Part shown: positions 12,240 through 22,713 of the stretch, one piece after another
Layout: each line of letters begins with the position of its first letter
Position numbering within the stretch: the first letter of the stretch is position 1
Assembly (NCBI GenBank): GCA_036867785.1
Contig: CP145410.1
Location: forward strand, 1,736,001 to 1,800,000
Direction: 5' to 3'
From: Plasmodiophora brassicae
Lineage: Eukaryota; Endomyxa: Phytomyxea; Phytomyxea; Plasmodiophorida
DNA: 64,000 nucleotides
Made by a program: the position numbers and the translations under genes
The notes under the pieces: generated by a model
Told to the model about the DNA's origin: nothing
The model's input: the letters and a program-made list of their open reading frames with translations, nothing else
Databases searched by the model: none

Positions 12240-12269
<30 letters not shown>
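11893..12269. promoter_or_regulatory. Shared divergent promoter region, receptor copy 2 / multi-DEP gene
   Basis: Receptor copy 2 starts leftward at 11892 and the DEP gene rightward at 12270, so these 377 bases must hold both promoters unless the starts are wrong. The region has an AT-richer island (about 12130-12240, with ttgtattattgtataca and aatacgtaaattatt) next to a GTC microsatellite that touches the DEP gene's ATG. No defined core motif was identified. Confidence 0.4.
12238..12269. repeat. (GTC)n trinucleotide microsatellite
   Basis: About ten uninterrupted GTC units run directly into the ATG of the next gene, so they would form the end of its 5' UTR. The same trinucleotide also occurs as short runs inside coding sequence elsewhere, for example near 48860. 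Confidence 0.9.
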
Positions 12270-12270
<1 letters not shown>

Positions 12271-15216
12271 TGAGCAGGAGGTAAGGGGAGGGCGGTGCCC
12301 AGGGTGTGCGTGCGTGACCGGGGGATGGTGTGGCCAGGAGCGCGTCGTTCGACCAGCGGTCGTTCTTCACGGCGCTCAGGGACGTCGTGGCGGCGGCGCC
12401 CGTCGTCCGCGGCACGTTCGTCGACCTGCCGTCCGTTGACGCCGTCTTCGACGGGTCGATCTCGGCGTCCCGCATACGTGGCCCGGCGCGCGCCTACCGA
12501 CAGGTCGCCGCGCGATGCATGCGACTCGTCGGCGCCGCCATCATCCTCGTCCGGGATGACGTGAAAGGATCCGCCCAGCGCATCGGTATGCCTCGTCGTG
12601 ACGTTTCTACCGCGTTTAACGAATTGCGACAGATTTCACCGGGTCAGGCTTGAAAAGGTACCGGAAGCGTTGCTCGCCCTGTCGCCCAGCGTGACGAACC
12701 TGTCAATAGCCGCCGATTTCGGGTTGGGTTGTGGTCGGCCGTGTTCGCCGGTTCCATCCTGCCGGGGCGCAACGGTGCCGAGGCGGGCCCCACGCCGCGA
12801 ATACCAGGCGACGAGTTCGCCAAGGCCATGCAGGCCTGCTCGGTCGCCAAGGAACTCATGCACGCGTTCGACACGACGCTGTCGACCTCGGCCGTCAATG
12901 ACGACGAAAGCAGCGAGACAATGACGATCTGCGACCGACGAAGGAACGGACACGTTCAGGGCGGGAAACAAATGGTACGCTGCCTCCATCGTTGGAGTGG
13001 CCGGGCGCCTGATCCTCCATATAGGTCACTTGCCTATCATTGTGCGAATACGCGCAGACGCACGAGACGGACGTCTGCTCCCCAGGGCATCGCGTATCAC
13101 TCCAGACGATTCTCGGCGCGGAAATGCTGACACTGAGGACCGCGTCCCGTGATTCCTCCCTGTTCAGCTTCGACCGTATGGCACCGGTGATGGTGTCGTG
13201 GGTGACAGGACAATGAATTTCTGTGTCTGTGGTCAGCGCCTTTCGCCGACGTCACACGGAACGTCACGTCGGACCTGATCGACATGATCACGAATTGCAG
13301 GCTCGTCTGCTCTCCGCGCTACTTTATCCGCCTCATCCTACATCTCTGCGAGCTTCGAAGCCAGGCGCTGACGTCCCTTGAATTCAATGTCCGCCTGCAC
13401 CTTCCCAATGTGAGTACCCAAGCGGACCAGAACGCTATCCAGTAACGTGTCCGTTTCCACAGGCCCCGTCACGATCGAACGACAGATGTGCCGCCACACG
13501 GTTGCTGGTTTCAATCGTCCACGAAGGGCAGTGCCTAGTCCAGGTGAAATCCAACCTGGAATCGTTTCTCGCCGGCGGATGCGTTAACGAGCTCTCATCG
13601 AATATCAGCGTCCCTGGGCGCATGTCGGCGTACGCCGATTTCGTGAGGCAGCGCCTTGGCCACGCGGCCTGCGTTGCACTTCGAGCTGGTGACCGCGCTT
13701 TCAAATGGGACGCGCTGCTCCCTGTCCTGAAGCGGTGCCATGAAGTCGACGACGTCAGGTTCGTCGCGGAAGCCCTGTGCTACATGGGTTTCGTCGTCTC
13801 CACCGGCAAGGCGGACCATTATCGAATGACATCCGACGAGGAGCAACGCACGATTTATGATGGGCGCTTCCAGGACATCGTTCGTCTCGAGGACCTCCGA
13901 TGCTTTGTCGACTGGGTGCCACTGCTCTGCCCACTAACGGACGCCGGGCGACGAGCCATCGACAGTAACGGCGGCCGTGCCAGCGTTAATGTCTCGAAGC
14001 TCGCCGGGCTGCTGGAGCAGCACGTCAAGATCGGCGATTACAGGATAGGGCCACATCGGTACAGGAACGTGTTCCTGGCTGACGCTGCGGTTGAGATCCT
14101 GATGCTGAACCGCGTCGCGAAGAACCCAACGCACGCGACCGCCATCCTGACCGTCATGCTGAACGCGCGGGCGTTCGTCCGGGTGCCTCGGCCGGCCGGT
14201 GACGAGATCTCGCGGTTCGATTCAGGTCGAGCGCTGTATCGCCTGGCGTCCCACGAGTACAGAGGCATCATCACGCCCGCGCAATTCAAGCAGATGATTG
14301 ACCTCGCCTTCATCGGTAACGATTGTGGCTCGCTGGACGCCCGTCCGCTGATGCTGAATGCCCAGCTGGTAATGCGGAGAATGTGACCGTCCGACATCCC
14401 GATGAGAACCCGGCGATGGCCGCCACCTGCTCGGTCGACTTTCCCGCCGTTCTCGACCTGATGTACGCTCACCTGAACTGCTGCGCCGACCAGCACGCGC
14501 TCAATGATCTCGTCGAGTTCACTGGATCGGCGTTCGCGTCGCTGATGATGACGCACGTCGTCTGTGCCGACGTCCCATGCTGCGAAATGCTCGGCGATGT
14601 CCTTCTCGGCGCCGGCGTCATCGTCGATCTCAACAAGATCGTTCGTATTCGGTGTTCCTGCCCGCGGCTCGGCCGCTGACCTGTTTGCGTCAGGCGAACG
14701 ACCACCCGGCGTTCCGGGCAGGGGCAAATTACACGTATGGCCTGAAGCCGCGGCCGATGTGCGAACAGACCCAGAAACCGGCCACATCGGAATTCGTCGC
14801 CCAGATTCGTACGTATGGCCTCGCGGTCGCATACCCTCGGTCTGAAGTAGGGGGCGTTCTACAGAATCGCTATCAAGTATCGAGTCGGTCGGGACCCTGG
14901 TCAGGAGGATGCACGATTGTGTTCCGATGCGCCACTCCGGTGTGTTCGACCGGAAGGAATTCTTCCGAGCGGCCGACGCCGTGGAATTCTTTATCAAGTA
15001 GGTCCCGTCAAACCACGGTTCCGCCTCAATTGCTGCTCATACGTGCGAGTATGCAGGCACAACATTGCCAGTACGGATTCGGAAGCGGTCAAGATCGGGC
15101 AACTTCTTGAACTCACAGGGGCGATTGAACCGTTAACGCCTGGCAAGTCCTTCCATGGGAACACCAAGTTTTCATTCTCCGGGGAGTTCCCCCAGCATTG
15201 CTCGGATGGAGGATGA
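12270..15216 (+). CDS. Multi-DEP-domain protein
   Basis: The start is the ATG at 12270. Removing an intron (gtaagg to gccag, about 12281-12337) joins MSRR to SASFDQRSFFTAL. Several exons follow. DEP-like units (about 80 residues with the pattern F.G.DAV...L, then AV.LG..L...G.I) can be seen at about 12340-12640, 14030-14240 (YRNVFLADAAVEILML, then AILTVMLNARAFVRV), 14450-14650 (LVEFTGSAFASLMM, LGDVLLGAGVIVDL) and 14930-15190. The last is the clearest: FFRAADAVEFFIK is joined across an intron to HNIASTDSEAVKIGQLLELTG. A further half-unit lies near 13700-13830. DEP domains usually tether signalling proteins to membranes or receptors. No catalytic domain was found, so this looks like an adaptor made of repeated DEP folds. 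Exon borders between 12640 and 13502 are unresolved. Confidence 0.6.
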
Positions 15217-15237
15217 TGTGTTAATGAACGTCTCGTT

Positions 15238-15415
15238 TCGCCCATCCGGTGATCAGCCATTGCCCGCGCGGGCACGCTGATCGGGTTACTCATCGTGCCA
15301 CCACTTCCCGGATACGTCACGGTGTCTGGTGCCGCTCAGGAAGCGTTCGTTGCCAGCCTTGGTGCGTTCAACGCCCAGTCGCTGGCGGACGCCCGACCGT
15401 TTCTGTATTCAAGGA
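15238..15415 (+). pseudogene. Fragment of a PT-repeat surface-protein gene
   Basis: This stretch matches 22236-22375 of the surface-protein gene at 21946. It shares VPPLPGY, the alanine-rich stretch and the LGAFNAQSLADA region ([13 protein letters not shown] in the intact gene), with indels near the start (cgctgatcgggttactcatcgtgccaccacttcccgg). No signal peptide, upstream domain or PT tail is attached. It is a short dispersed duplicate that sits directly after the multi-DEP gene. Confidence 0.75.
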
Positions 15416-15441
15416 ACTATCGAGAATCGAACAACAGGTTC

Positions 15442-16932
15442 TTACTCGGTTCTGGGCGGCTGGTCGGCGAGTCGCGGATGGAGCGGCGCTGGGCATCCGC
15501 CCTGGTCGCCACGCTTCCGCCGACACCGCCGCCGGCGCCGCTCGCCGCCTTCGTTGCAACGGGGTTGATGAGGACGACGATGCCGATGAGGATCCGGGTC
15601 AATACGGTTTGGTAGAGAGGGGCCCTTTCTTTGTAGTGCAGGCGGCCCCCCGACTTCGAACGTCCCGCCGCGTTCGCTGCGCATGTCGCTCCCGGTAATA
15701 ACTGCCAGGTGGTCAACGCCGGCTTTCTTTCGCTCCTCGATGCGGCGCATGACGGACGTGTCTGCTTCGTTGACCGTTACACCATGCAGATCAACGTCGG
15801 AGATGTCCCGTCGTGCGTTGTTCCCTTCGTCAGCGGCCAGTGCGTTCTGCACCAGTTGCTGCTTAGTGCCCTGTCGTGCTCGCCGACCGTGCTGACGTCC
15901 TGCGACACGCCTGCGTTCGTCAGCTGTCGTCGTCGGAGCCGTTTGCAGCACAGGGTTCACGACACCGAGTTGTGTTGTAGGCGCCAATATGGGAGGTGAC
16001 TGTGACTCAGCGGGAACTTCAGCCGTCTGCGTTTGACCGGCATCGTCACAAAGCTGGACGACGATGCAGCCCGGGTTGGATTCGTGGTTGGTGACTACGA
16101 ACCCCTTCTCTTGCAGATGGTGTTTAATCTTGCGCCCCAGAACGGGTACACGACCTCTGCTGTTGTTACCGCGGCCAACGATAGCCGTCAAGAGCTTTGT
16201 TCGGGCTGCTTTGCACGTGTCGATGCGTTCCATGAGGTACTCGAGTGCTTCTGGAACGCTCAAGTCGTGGAGATCGATCTGATTCATCTTCCTCCGCGCA
16301 TTGTTGGCGTGGAAGAACGCGCTGGCGGCCAGAGCGTACTCCTGCTCTAATAAGCGTTGCTCGTTCTTGCGAGCATCGGACAGCCGTTTGGCAAGCGACC
16401 GGTCGTTAGCCATGAACGCTGCTTGGGACCGTTCGGAGAAGTCATCTCTTTGCTGGGTGTGGAATTGTGCTCGTTCGCGGTGACTCTCTGCCTCACGTCT
16501 GTACTCCTCTGGTGACACAGCGGGATCGTATGTTAGGCGAACGACGTGACGTCGTTCAGCGGTGGGGCATTGAGCAGCTTGCCCGGACGACAGATGGGGC
16601 TGTACAGCGGAGGATGGCAAATTCACAGATCGTAGGGCATCGTCGCTGTGTTGGGTGTGGAACTGTGCTCGTTCGCGGTGACTCTCTGCCTTACGTCTGT
16701 AGTCGTCTGGTGACACAGCGGGATCGTATGGTAGGCGAACGACGTGGCGCCGTTCAGCGGTCGGGCATTGCACAGCTTGACCGGACGATGGTCGCGTACT
16801 TTGAGCAGGTACTAGGGCATGCCGATGGCTATGGAGGCCGACAGGATGGGGACGCACAGCGGGCGATTGCATGTTCGCGTATTGCACGGCATCGATCGTA
16901 TAGTCGTCCATGCAGCCCAGAGAGTTACCCAT
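15442..16932 (-). CDS. DUF1771/Smr-domain protein with repeated N-terminus and a truncated second Smr
   Basis: The start is the ATG at 16932 (MGNSLGCMDD; the Gly2 and Cys7 could allow lipid attachment, unproven). The N-terminus repeats a unit of about 75 residues twice (CPTAERRHVVRL, then YDPAVSP, YRR and AESHRERAQFHTQ). The second unit leads into a DUF1771 helix pair ending FFHANNARRKMN and an Smr domain: IDLHDLSVPEALEYLMERI, then AIVGRGNNSRGRVPVLGRKI. After a linker comes a second, incomplete Smr start (VDLHGVTVNEADTSV, LAVITGSDMRSERGG) that turns into low-complexity residues, so a frameshift or missed intron is likely there. In other eukaryotes, DUF1771-Smr proteins bind or cut RNA or branched DNA. 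The start of the second Smr shows that the domain was once duplicated. Confidence 0.8.
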   Translation of the reverse strand: MGNSLGCMDDYTIDAVQYANMQSPAVRPHPVGLHSHRHALVPAQSTRPSSGQAVQCPTAERRHVVRLPYDPAVSPDDYRRKAESHRERAQFHTQHSDDALRSVNLPSSAVQPHLSSGQAAQCPTAERRHVVRLTYDPAVSPEEYRREAESHRERAQFHTQQRDDFSERSQAAFMANDRSLAKRLSDARKNEQRLLEQEYALAASAFFHANNARRKMNQIDLHDLSVPEALEYLMERIDTCKAARTKLLTAIVGRGNNSRGRVPVLGRKIKHHLQEKGFVVTNHESNPGCIVVQLCDDAGQTQTAEVPAESQSPPILAPTTQLGVVNPVLQTAPTTTADERRRVAGRQHGRRARQGTKQQLVQNALAADEGNNARRDISDVDLHGVTVNEADTSVMRRIEERKKAGVDHLAVITGSDMRSERGGTFEVGGPPALQRKGPSLPNRIDPDPHRHRRPHQPRCNEGGERRRRRCRRKRGDQGGCPAPLHPRLADQPPRTE

Positions 16933-17054
16933 TGGACGCCGGCACTCACAACGTGAAAAGCGAACGGTGGGACGGCACTAAGCAATAGGCACCGAATGTT
17001 AACGTCCAACACGGGCGGCGCACTTCCAGCGTCGGAAAGAACCGTACGAAGGTA

Positions 17055-17290
17055 CGGTACGGCTATGTCACGCAAAGAGCATCAACCGGTGGTTCGAAGC
17101 CCTCAAGCGACACACCGAATACCTCACTCGACTGGGCGTACTTCGGAGCCGTGCTCTGTAGACCGGACCGCCCAACTAGGCCGCGAGAGCAGGCGGTCCG
17201 GTTTACAGCACGACTCCGAAGTACGCCCAGTCGAGTGAGGTGAGGGCTTCGAACCACCGGTTGATGCTCTTCGCGTCGCATAGCCGTAGT
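17055..17290. repeat. Short inverted repeat (hairpin) from a non-LTR element
   Basis: Arms at about 17055-17169 and 17186-17290 are near-perfect reverse complements around a spacer of 15-20 bases (caactaggccgcgagagca). Both arms encode INRWFEAL, on the plus strand in the left arm and on the minus strand in the right arm. Confidence 0.85.
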
Positions 17291-17515
17291 TCAGAGGCCT
17301 TGGCCGCCTTGTCGCTATGCTGGCAATGCGTGCTGCGTCGACAGCGCTGTTGCCGTCTAGCGCGCAGTTCCGATTGCTGATGCGCGTATTCGTCGACCGC
17401 TTGGTCTTCACGGAGTCCGGAAGTTCGGGCCAGCCACGGGTTGCCGACGCGCGCATGTCTGGTCGCCGGTCAGCGAGCCCAGGTGCGCGTTAAAGTCGCC
17501 GATGACATCCCGGCC
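17186..17515 (-). mobile_element. Non-LTR retrotransposon: endonuclease tail and linker fragment
   Basis: Read leftward, the frame has VIGDFNAHLGSLTGD, the GDFNAH motif of the apurinic-type endonuclease of LINE-like elements. A basic, glutamine-rich linker follows, then SINRWFEAL. The reverse transcriptase should come next. Instead the strand flips at about 17186 into the hairpin, and at about 17505 a plus-strand reverse-transcriptase piece begins. This is a broken copy. Confidence 0.65.
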
Positions 17516-17802
17516 CTCGTTGGCCTGTTCCAGGGCGCCATTGGGTCGCCCGACCTGTTCAACGTGCTGATCGACGACCTGCCCAAGGAGCTGGTCGACA
17601 AGTTCGGCGACAAGTTCGGCGATCGCTGCCCGCAGCTGGCCAGCATGCCGATGCCGTGCCAGCTGTACGCCGACGACACGACGCTGCACGCGTTCGACGA
17701 GGAGACGGCGCAGGAGATGGCGGACCACTGCCAGGCGTACGCTGAACGCCACCAGATGCAGTGGAACGCGGCAAAGTCGATCGTGTCGCGACCGGCGGAC
17801 CG
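17505..17802 (+). mobile_element. Non-LTR reverse transcriptase fragment, plus orientation (first piece)
   Basis: The plus-strand frame begins at IPALVGLFQGAIGSPDLFN (motif B) and runs through the YADDT active site (CQLYADDTTLHAFDEE) to SIVSRPADRP. There it breaks abruptly at about 17802 into an inverted copy. Compared with the minus-strand copy it has a small internal repeat, DKFGDKFGDRC, against DKFGDRC. Confidence 0.8.
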
Positions 17803-18357
17803 CCCCAGATCGCCCTCCTCGGTCATGGAGCGGCCGGCGATGACAATGCCCCGCGTCTTCGGCCGGTCCGCCGGTCGCGACACGATCGACTTGTCGGCAT
17901 TCCATTGCATCTGGTGGCGCTCGGCGTACGCCTGGCAATGGTCCGCCATCTCCTGCGCCATGCTCTCGTCGAACGCGTGCAGCGTCGTGTCGTCAGCGTA
18001 CAACTGACACGGCATCGGCTCGTCGGCGAGCCTCGGGCAGCGATCGCCGAACTTGTCGACCAGCTCCCTCGGCAGGTCGTCGATGAGCACGTTAAACAGG
18101 TCGGGCGACCCGATAGCACCCTGGAACAGGCCCACAAGGGCCGGAATGCGACGCGATCGCTGGCCGTCCATGGTAATGATGAAGCCGCAGTCGTCGAATA
18201 GCGCCTGGATGACGGCGACGATCACGAGCGGCACACCGCGACCGATCAGCTTGTCGTAGACGAGGCGACGGCGCGCCGAGTCGTAGGCCTTGCGCATGTC
18301 GAGCAGGATCTCGGTCAACGGGCGCTTCGCGTGGGCGTAGTACGACGTCAGCTCGTC
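17803..18357 (-). mobile_element. Non-LTR reverse transcriptase fragment, inverted piece
   Basis: Read leftward, this piece gives ADELTSYYAHAKRPLTEILL, motif A as DMRKAYDSARRRL, motif B as LFQGAIGSPDLFN, motif C as QLYADDT, then SIVSRPADRPKTRG and MTEEGDL. It covers more of the 5' side of the reverse transcriptase than the left piece does. With 17505-17802 it forms a palindrome (arms about 17505-17802 and 17865-18165). Confidence 0.8.
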
Positions 18358-18900
18358 GGCACTGTCATCGCCGGCCGCGCCATGACCGAGGAGGGCGACC
18401 TGGGCAAGACGAACCGCCTGCTGGGCGTCGTCATGAAGCAGGGGCGCCTACAGCACGCGGAGCAGCTACGCGACCGCATGGCCAGGGCGGAGTCGGCCAT
18501 GGTCGGCATCGCCAAGTCGGGCGGGTTCGCCACCAACTAACTGCCTGTCACTGGTCCGCCAGGCGCGCGCGCCTGGGTAAGGTCGCGCGCCGAGTTCGGC
18601 ATGTCGTTCTGTCGGCACACAGCCCCGTCTCTCGCCAAGTTCGACTCGCTCCAGCGGAGCATGTGCGTTCTCTTCTTCGGCGGGCGCCGCGTGCGCCGGG
18701 GCAACATTCTGGTGATGCGGTACGCTGGCATTGCGCCCGGGCAGGCACGCCAGGCCAGGATTCGCACGAGTTTCGTCGTGAAGCGGATCGAGCGTGTCGA
18801 GCAGGTCAAGGACGGTGAGCCGGTCCCGTTCCTCGCCAAGGTCACCCAGTGGGCGTTGCAGCCGCGGCCAGCAATGTCGGCACGCAGGAAGCCGTACCAA
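18358..18900 (+). mobile_element. Non-LTR reverse transcriptase fragment, plus orientation (3' piece)
   Basis: The frame resumes on the plus strand exactly where the inverted piece would end: TVIAGRAMTEEGDLGKTNRL, then the helical thumb-like region (QHAEQLRDRMARAE) and, past a stop at about 18538, RSRAEFGMSFCRHTAPSLAK, which resembles the region downstream of the reverse transcriptase. The order inverted 5' part followed by direct 3' part, with a shared junction, is the layout produced by twin priming. Confidence 0.7.
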
Positions 18901-19699
18901 AGCCGCCTCAGTTACAGTGTAGTGATGAGGCCGGGTTGCAGCAGGTCGACGACGACGACGAGCACGACAACGGCGCAGGCATCGATCGGGACGGCGGCCG
19001 GGATGTGCGCGCCAACGATCAGGACGGCGCGCGTGACGCGCAAGCGGCCCGACCGGTCGGATCCGGTAGGGACCTGGCGGGAACGCGCCCCTGTCGATCG
19101 ACGCAGTCATCCGGCATCCTGCACCAAGGCCACCGTCAGCAAGCAAGGCAAGCCGAGGCACGTGGCGCGACATACCTGCTGGCAAGGGCGATCGCACTGG
19201 ATGTCGTCGTCAGATGCGTCGCCGCGGCGGGATCGACGTACGCGCCTGGCAATCGCGGGCTCTTAAGAACGAGTCCTGGGCGTCGTTGGGTCGACAGGCA
19301 GACATCGACCTGCCGACGATGCTGGGCAGCTTCTGGTCGAATACGCGCTCGCAGCCAGCGGATCCTGTTGTGGACTGTTACGTGAATCACCGGGCGAATG
19401 ACACGATTCATGGAAGGCGACAATGTCTCCGCAAGTTCCGCCGGATCGTGCACCCGTGTACGTGACAGAACCTGCCATCAGGCGCAAACGTATCGTTGCT
19501 CGTCGAATTCCCACAATCGATGTCGCTGCCCATACTTCATATCTGCACCGTCGACGTCGTTGCTGCACGGGAACCAGATTATCGCGACGAAGCTAGGTTC
19601 GATCGACCGACAGACGAATGCTGGATCGAATGGGATCTTTACTGGCCAGATCAGGCGAACAGGTGCCTGCGCGCGTAGTCACTGGTTGAGTCGACAATA
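18901..19699. other. Probable decayed 3' part of the non-LTR element
   Basis: Several frames are open, but none carries a full domain. A plus-strand piece at 19214-19465 (DVRAWQSRALKNESWASLGR) may be the 3' end of the same retroelement. I see no host gene here. Confidence 0.35.
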
Positions 19700-21038
19700 T
19701 CAGAGTCCCAGCCAGAGGCGGTCATCTTTGTAGGGCGGGCGCGGGACGTTGCCAATGGGAACGTGCTGAGGCGGCTTGCGGACGAAGTACGACGTGTCGA
19801 AGGCACTGGTCAGCTGGGTCGGCTTCCATGGCGCGTCCATGCGCCCTGTGGCCAGATCGTCCCAGTCAAACCCTTGGAACCAGGCATGCGACTTGATCTG
19901 CACAAACCCTGTACATGCAGGCGCAGAAACAGTCAGCAACAAGGCGCTGTATGTAATGGACGTCCAACACGCGTACCCAATCGTTCCTGTGGGTTGTACC
20001 TCAACAGGCCTAGTACGAAGGCCTTCGCTTCAGACGACAGACTCGATGGCAGCCGGCACGGGATCGCGGCCTCGGTTGTCAGGAGCAAATTACGCAGAGT
20101 GGCATGTAGGCGCTGGCCATCGTCTGCATAGAGCTCCTCGTTGACGCGGAACGGTGTCGTGCGCGCGAACAGGTCGCAGACGAATATGCCCAGAGACCAC
20201 AGGTCGCTGGCCTGGTCATACCCATCGTAGCGCTTCAACCAGCCAACTTCCCGGAACGTGCTCCGGGTCTCTGCAAGCTGGCGACAAAATCGGCTGTCAG
20301 TGGAACTCAGAAAGCGGGGACGTGAAGCGGCGACCTCTGGCGAGACGTATTCCACGGCTCCCTGGAAGTTGTGGAACTTGTCCCCGCGCTGACACGGTCG
20401 GGAGAGCATGAAGTCGACGAGTCGTATGTACCCGTTGGCGTCCAACTCGACGCCTTCCGGTGTCAGGAGGCCGTGAAACATCCCCATCTGGTGCACGTTC
20501 TCCAGCGCCAACACCGTTGACGCAACGTAGAACCTCAGCGTGTCCTCGGAGGTCTCCGGGTATGCCGGGTGCGTCACCTGGAGCCGGTCCCACGTCAAAT
20601 CCAACATCTCGGTCGTTCGGTGTCATCGTCGCTTACGTATACGAGGTCGAACAGATTGCCGCCAGGGAGATATTCCCTGAGGAGGTACGCGTAGTCGGCG
20701 TCCTGCATCACGCAGTATGCCCTGACGACGCCGGGCGTGTCCCGCAGGGCATACAGCAGAGCGTCACGTTCCGCGAACGTGTACGCCGCTGATGCGACGT
20801 CGCCTACTTTGGCAACCTGTGGCATGGTTCCCGGAATCAATAACGGCGTTCGACCCGCTCGGATCGGCGCGGGAGTGACCTTCTTCATCGCGTAAGGGAC
20901 GTTCGTTTTCCTGTGCCTAACCAGGTAGGTGATGGATCGACCGTCGTAACCGTCGAGGTGCGCGTGTTCCACGAAGTCTTTCAATCTGCACGGCATGGGC
21001 GGGGGCGCGCTCGGCCACGTCGCCTCAGCAGTCTGCAT
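19700..21038 (-). CDS. AGC-family pseudokinase
   Basis: The ATG is at 21038. Exon 1 gives an N-lobe with the ATP-site lysine kept (YAMKKV) and the hinge LLREYLPGGNLFDLVY. A 29-nt intron (20608-20636) leads to exon 2. Where an AGC kinase has HRDLKPEN, this protein has GMFHGLLTPEGVELD. Where DFG is expected it has VDFMLS. SPEV replaces APE. C-lobe features are normal (DLWSLGIFVCDLF, TPF). A second intron (about 19908-19970) joins RLGTR to FVQIKSHAWFQGFDWDDL, and the AGC-type tail reads PWKPTQL, then FDTSYF. Catalytic Asp and the DFG glycine are both missing, so phosphotransfer is unlikely. It may act as a scaffold or an allosteric partner. The fold is clear; the partner is unknown. Confidence 0.85.
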
Positions 21039-21945
21039 GTATCCCCATCTTTAGAGTCGCGAAGTACTTACCAATCACGAGCTGGACTAACGAGCGCGGC
21101 CAAGCAGCCGACGACGACGATGGCCACCAACGCACCGCTCTGCAACATTGTCAACAAACGCGGATACGTCCTACTCGCAATGGCCATCGCCCATCGGGCA
21201 GGGGTAGGCCGGTAGGGGACCCGCAAATAGACAAGGCCCCCTTTAAAGCGACTTGTGGGCGCTCACGGCAGATCAGGATAGCAATGTTCCAGGGCAGGTG
21301 TTGGATGCGACCAGGCAGCGACAGTTTGTTCAGACGCGAGCGCGCGTTGAGCCAAATAAGAAACGAATCCGTGTTCTGGACACCCAACAACCACATCCCA
21401 ACCTGACCATCGTGGCCACGCTTCTCCAGTGGCATCTCTGTCGATCCCATTCAGAGAAGGACAGCACCGCGGTACTTCTTTATTACTGTTTACCTGCATT
21501 CGTTTAACGGTACAAGGATTTCTGGTTCATGCCCCATCACGAAGCAATGCCTGGGGATACTATAATCGTCCAGAACCAACGACGGCGTGTACACAGCTAT
21601 ACGAGAAGTATCCAGGGCGCAACCAACTCTGCATTGCAATTCCAGGCGCGGATCGCGAAGGTCCTCCGACAGGTTGGGGTTTGCCAAGACGGGAATCGAT
21701 CTACGGCACCAACGTTGTGCGTGTCCTGGGACGACCTCACAGACGCAACTTGATGCTCCACCCGGAACGAGGAGAGTAATGTGATCTGATCGGAGACGAC
21801 TGATAAAGATTCATTCGCCAATGTCTCTGTGTCGCTACTGCTCGGATCGCCGTACCTGGGCGAATCAACCAAGTACGCAGGGTGACGACGCGGGAATCTG
21901 AACGTCGCGCGCTTCCATTCGCAAGAACGCTCCGGGCGTGTGCTG
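21039..21945. other. Intergenic region
   Basis: This lies between the divergent starts of the pseudokinase (21038) and the first PT-repeat protein (21946). The open frames (for example 21151-21450 minus and 21529-21779 plus) have no recognised domain, and no repeat is apparent. It presumably holds both promoters. Confidence 0.4.
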
Positions 21946-22713
21946 ATGCGCCTGTTCTTGCTGATCGTTGCTATTGCTGCCTCATGTGCTGTGGGCAACC
22001 CAGGCCGGTGCCCGCTGGATGGCACCCCGTGCCTGTACACGGTGGCGGATTTGCAATCGTCACCGCTGGGCGTGCCCTGGAATACGACGTTCTACCTCGG
22101 GTCCAGACCATACAATGTGTCGCAGATGCAGGGCATTCTGCAGACGCCCAGTATCGGAGGCGACCGCCTGCAGGCGCTAGCGCAGCAGGAGATCACCACG
22201 TTGCTGAACGTGTACCGCGGCGCAGACTGCTCGCCCATTCGGTCAGCCATTGCCAGCGCGGACGCGTTGATCGGGTCGCTCGTCGTACCACCACTTCCCG
22301 GGTACAGTACGCTGACGTCTGGAGCCGCTCTAGAAGCGGTCGTTGCCAGCCTTCGTGCGTTCAACGCCCAGTCGCCGTGCACGAACGCCTCCACAGTACT
22401 GTCACCTAAGCGGACCCCAGCACCAACAACGCAAACGATGGCACCCACTCCTGCACCGACACCACCGCCAACACCCGCACCGACACCAGCACCTACACCA
22501 CAGCCGACGCTTGCACCCACTCCTCGACCGACTCCTGCGCCTACACCCCAACCAACACCCGCGCCTACGCCACCACGAATCCCTGCACCAAAGACATTAG
22601 CCACCCCCAGTCTACATCCAGCACCGACACCCCATCCGACTCCAGCGCCTACCAGCTCCCTGCTATGCCGCATCTTTGGCCGGGCATGGTGCCTACGAAT
22701 TGCCCGTCCTTAA
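21946..22713 (+). CDS. Secreted PT-repeat surface protein, short form
   Basis: The ATG at 21946 starts a signal peptide ([17 protein letters not shown]). A domain of about 120 residues follows: [20 protein letters not shown], then [19 protein letters not shown] and [20 protein letters not shown]. The pattern of a short Yxxxxh start, LAQQ, a conserved LNVY.GA and a later ADALI is known from secreted or anchored proteins of diverse microbes. A proline-threonine tail ([16 protein letters not shown]) of about 80 residues ends in [19 protein letters not shown], without the hydrophobic C-terminus of its neighbour. The 3' end may therefore be truncated, or a missed intron may hide the anchor. The protein probably sits in the cell coat or is secreted. 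It is a tandem paralogue of 22944-25925. Confidence 0.7.
   Translation: MRLFLLIVAIAASCAVGNPGRCPLDGTPCLYTVADLQSSPLGVPWNTTFYLGSRPYNVSQMQGILQTPSIGGDRLQALAQQEITTLLNVYRGADCSPIRSAIASADALIGSLVVPPLPGYSTLTSGAALEAVVASLRAFNAQSPCTNASTVLSPKRTPAPTTQTMAPTPAPTPPPTPAPTPAPTPQPTLAPTPRPTPAPTPQPTPAPTPPRIPAPKTLATPSLHPAPTPHPTPAPTSSLLCRIFGRAWCLRIARP

Noticed and set aside
12140-12475. Minus-strand frame with a long run of threonines
   Set aside because: The run is the GTC microsatellite read antisense, and the rest overlaps the first exons of the DEP gene.
12729-13130. Separate gene in 12729-13130
   Set aside because: It lies inside the span of the DEP gene and on the same strand; it is more likely one of its exons than a separate gene.
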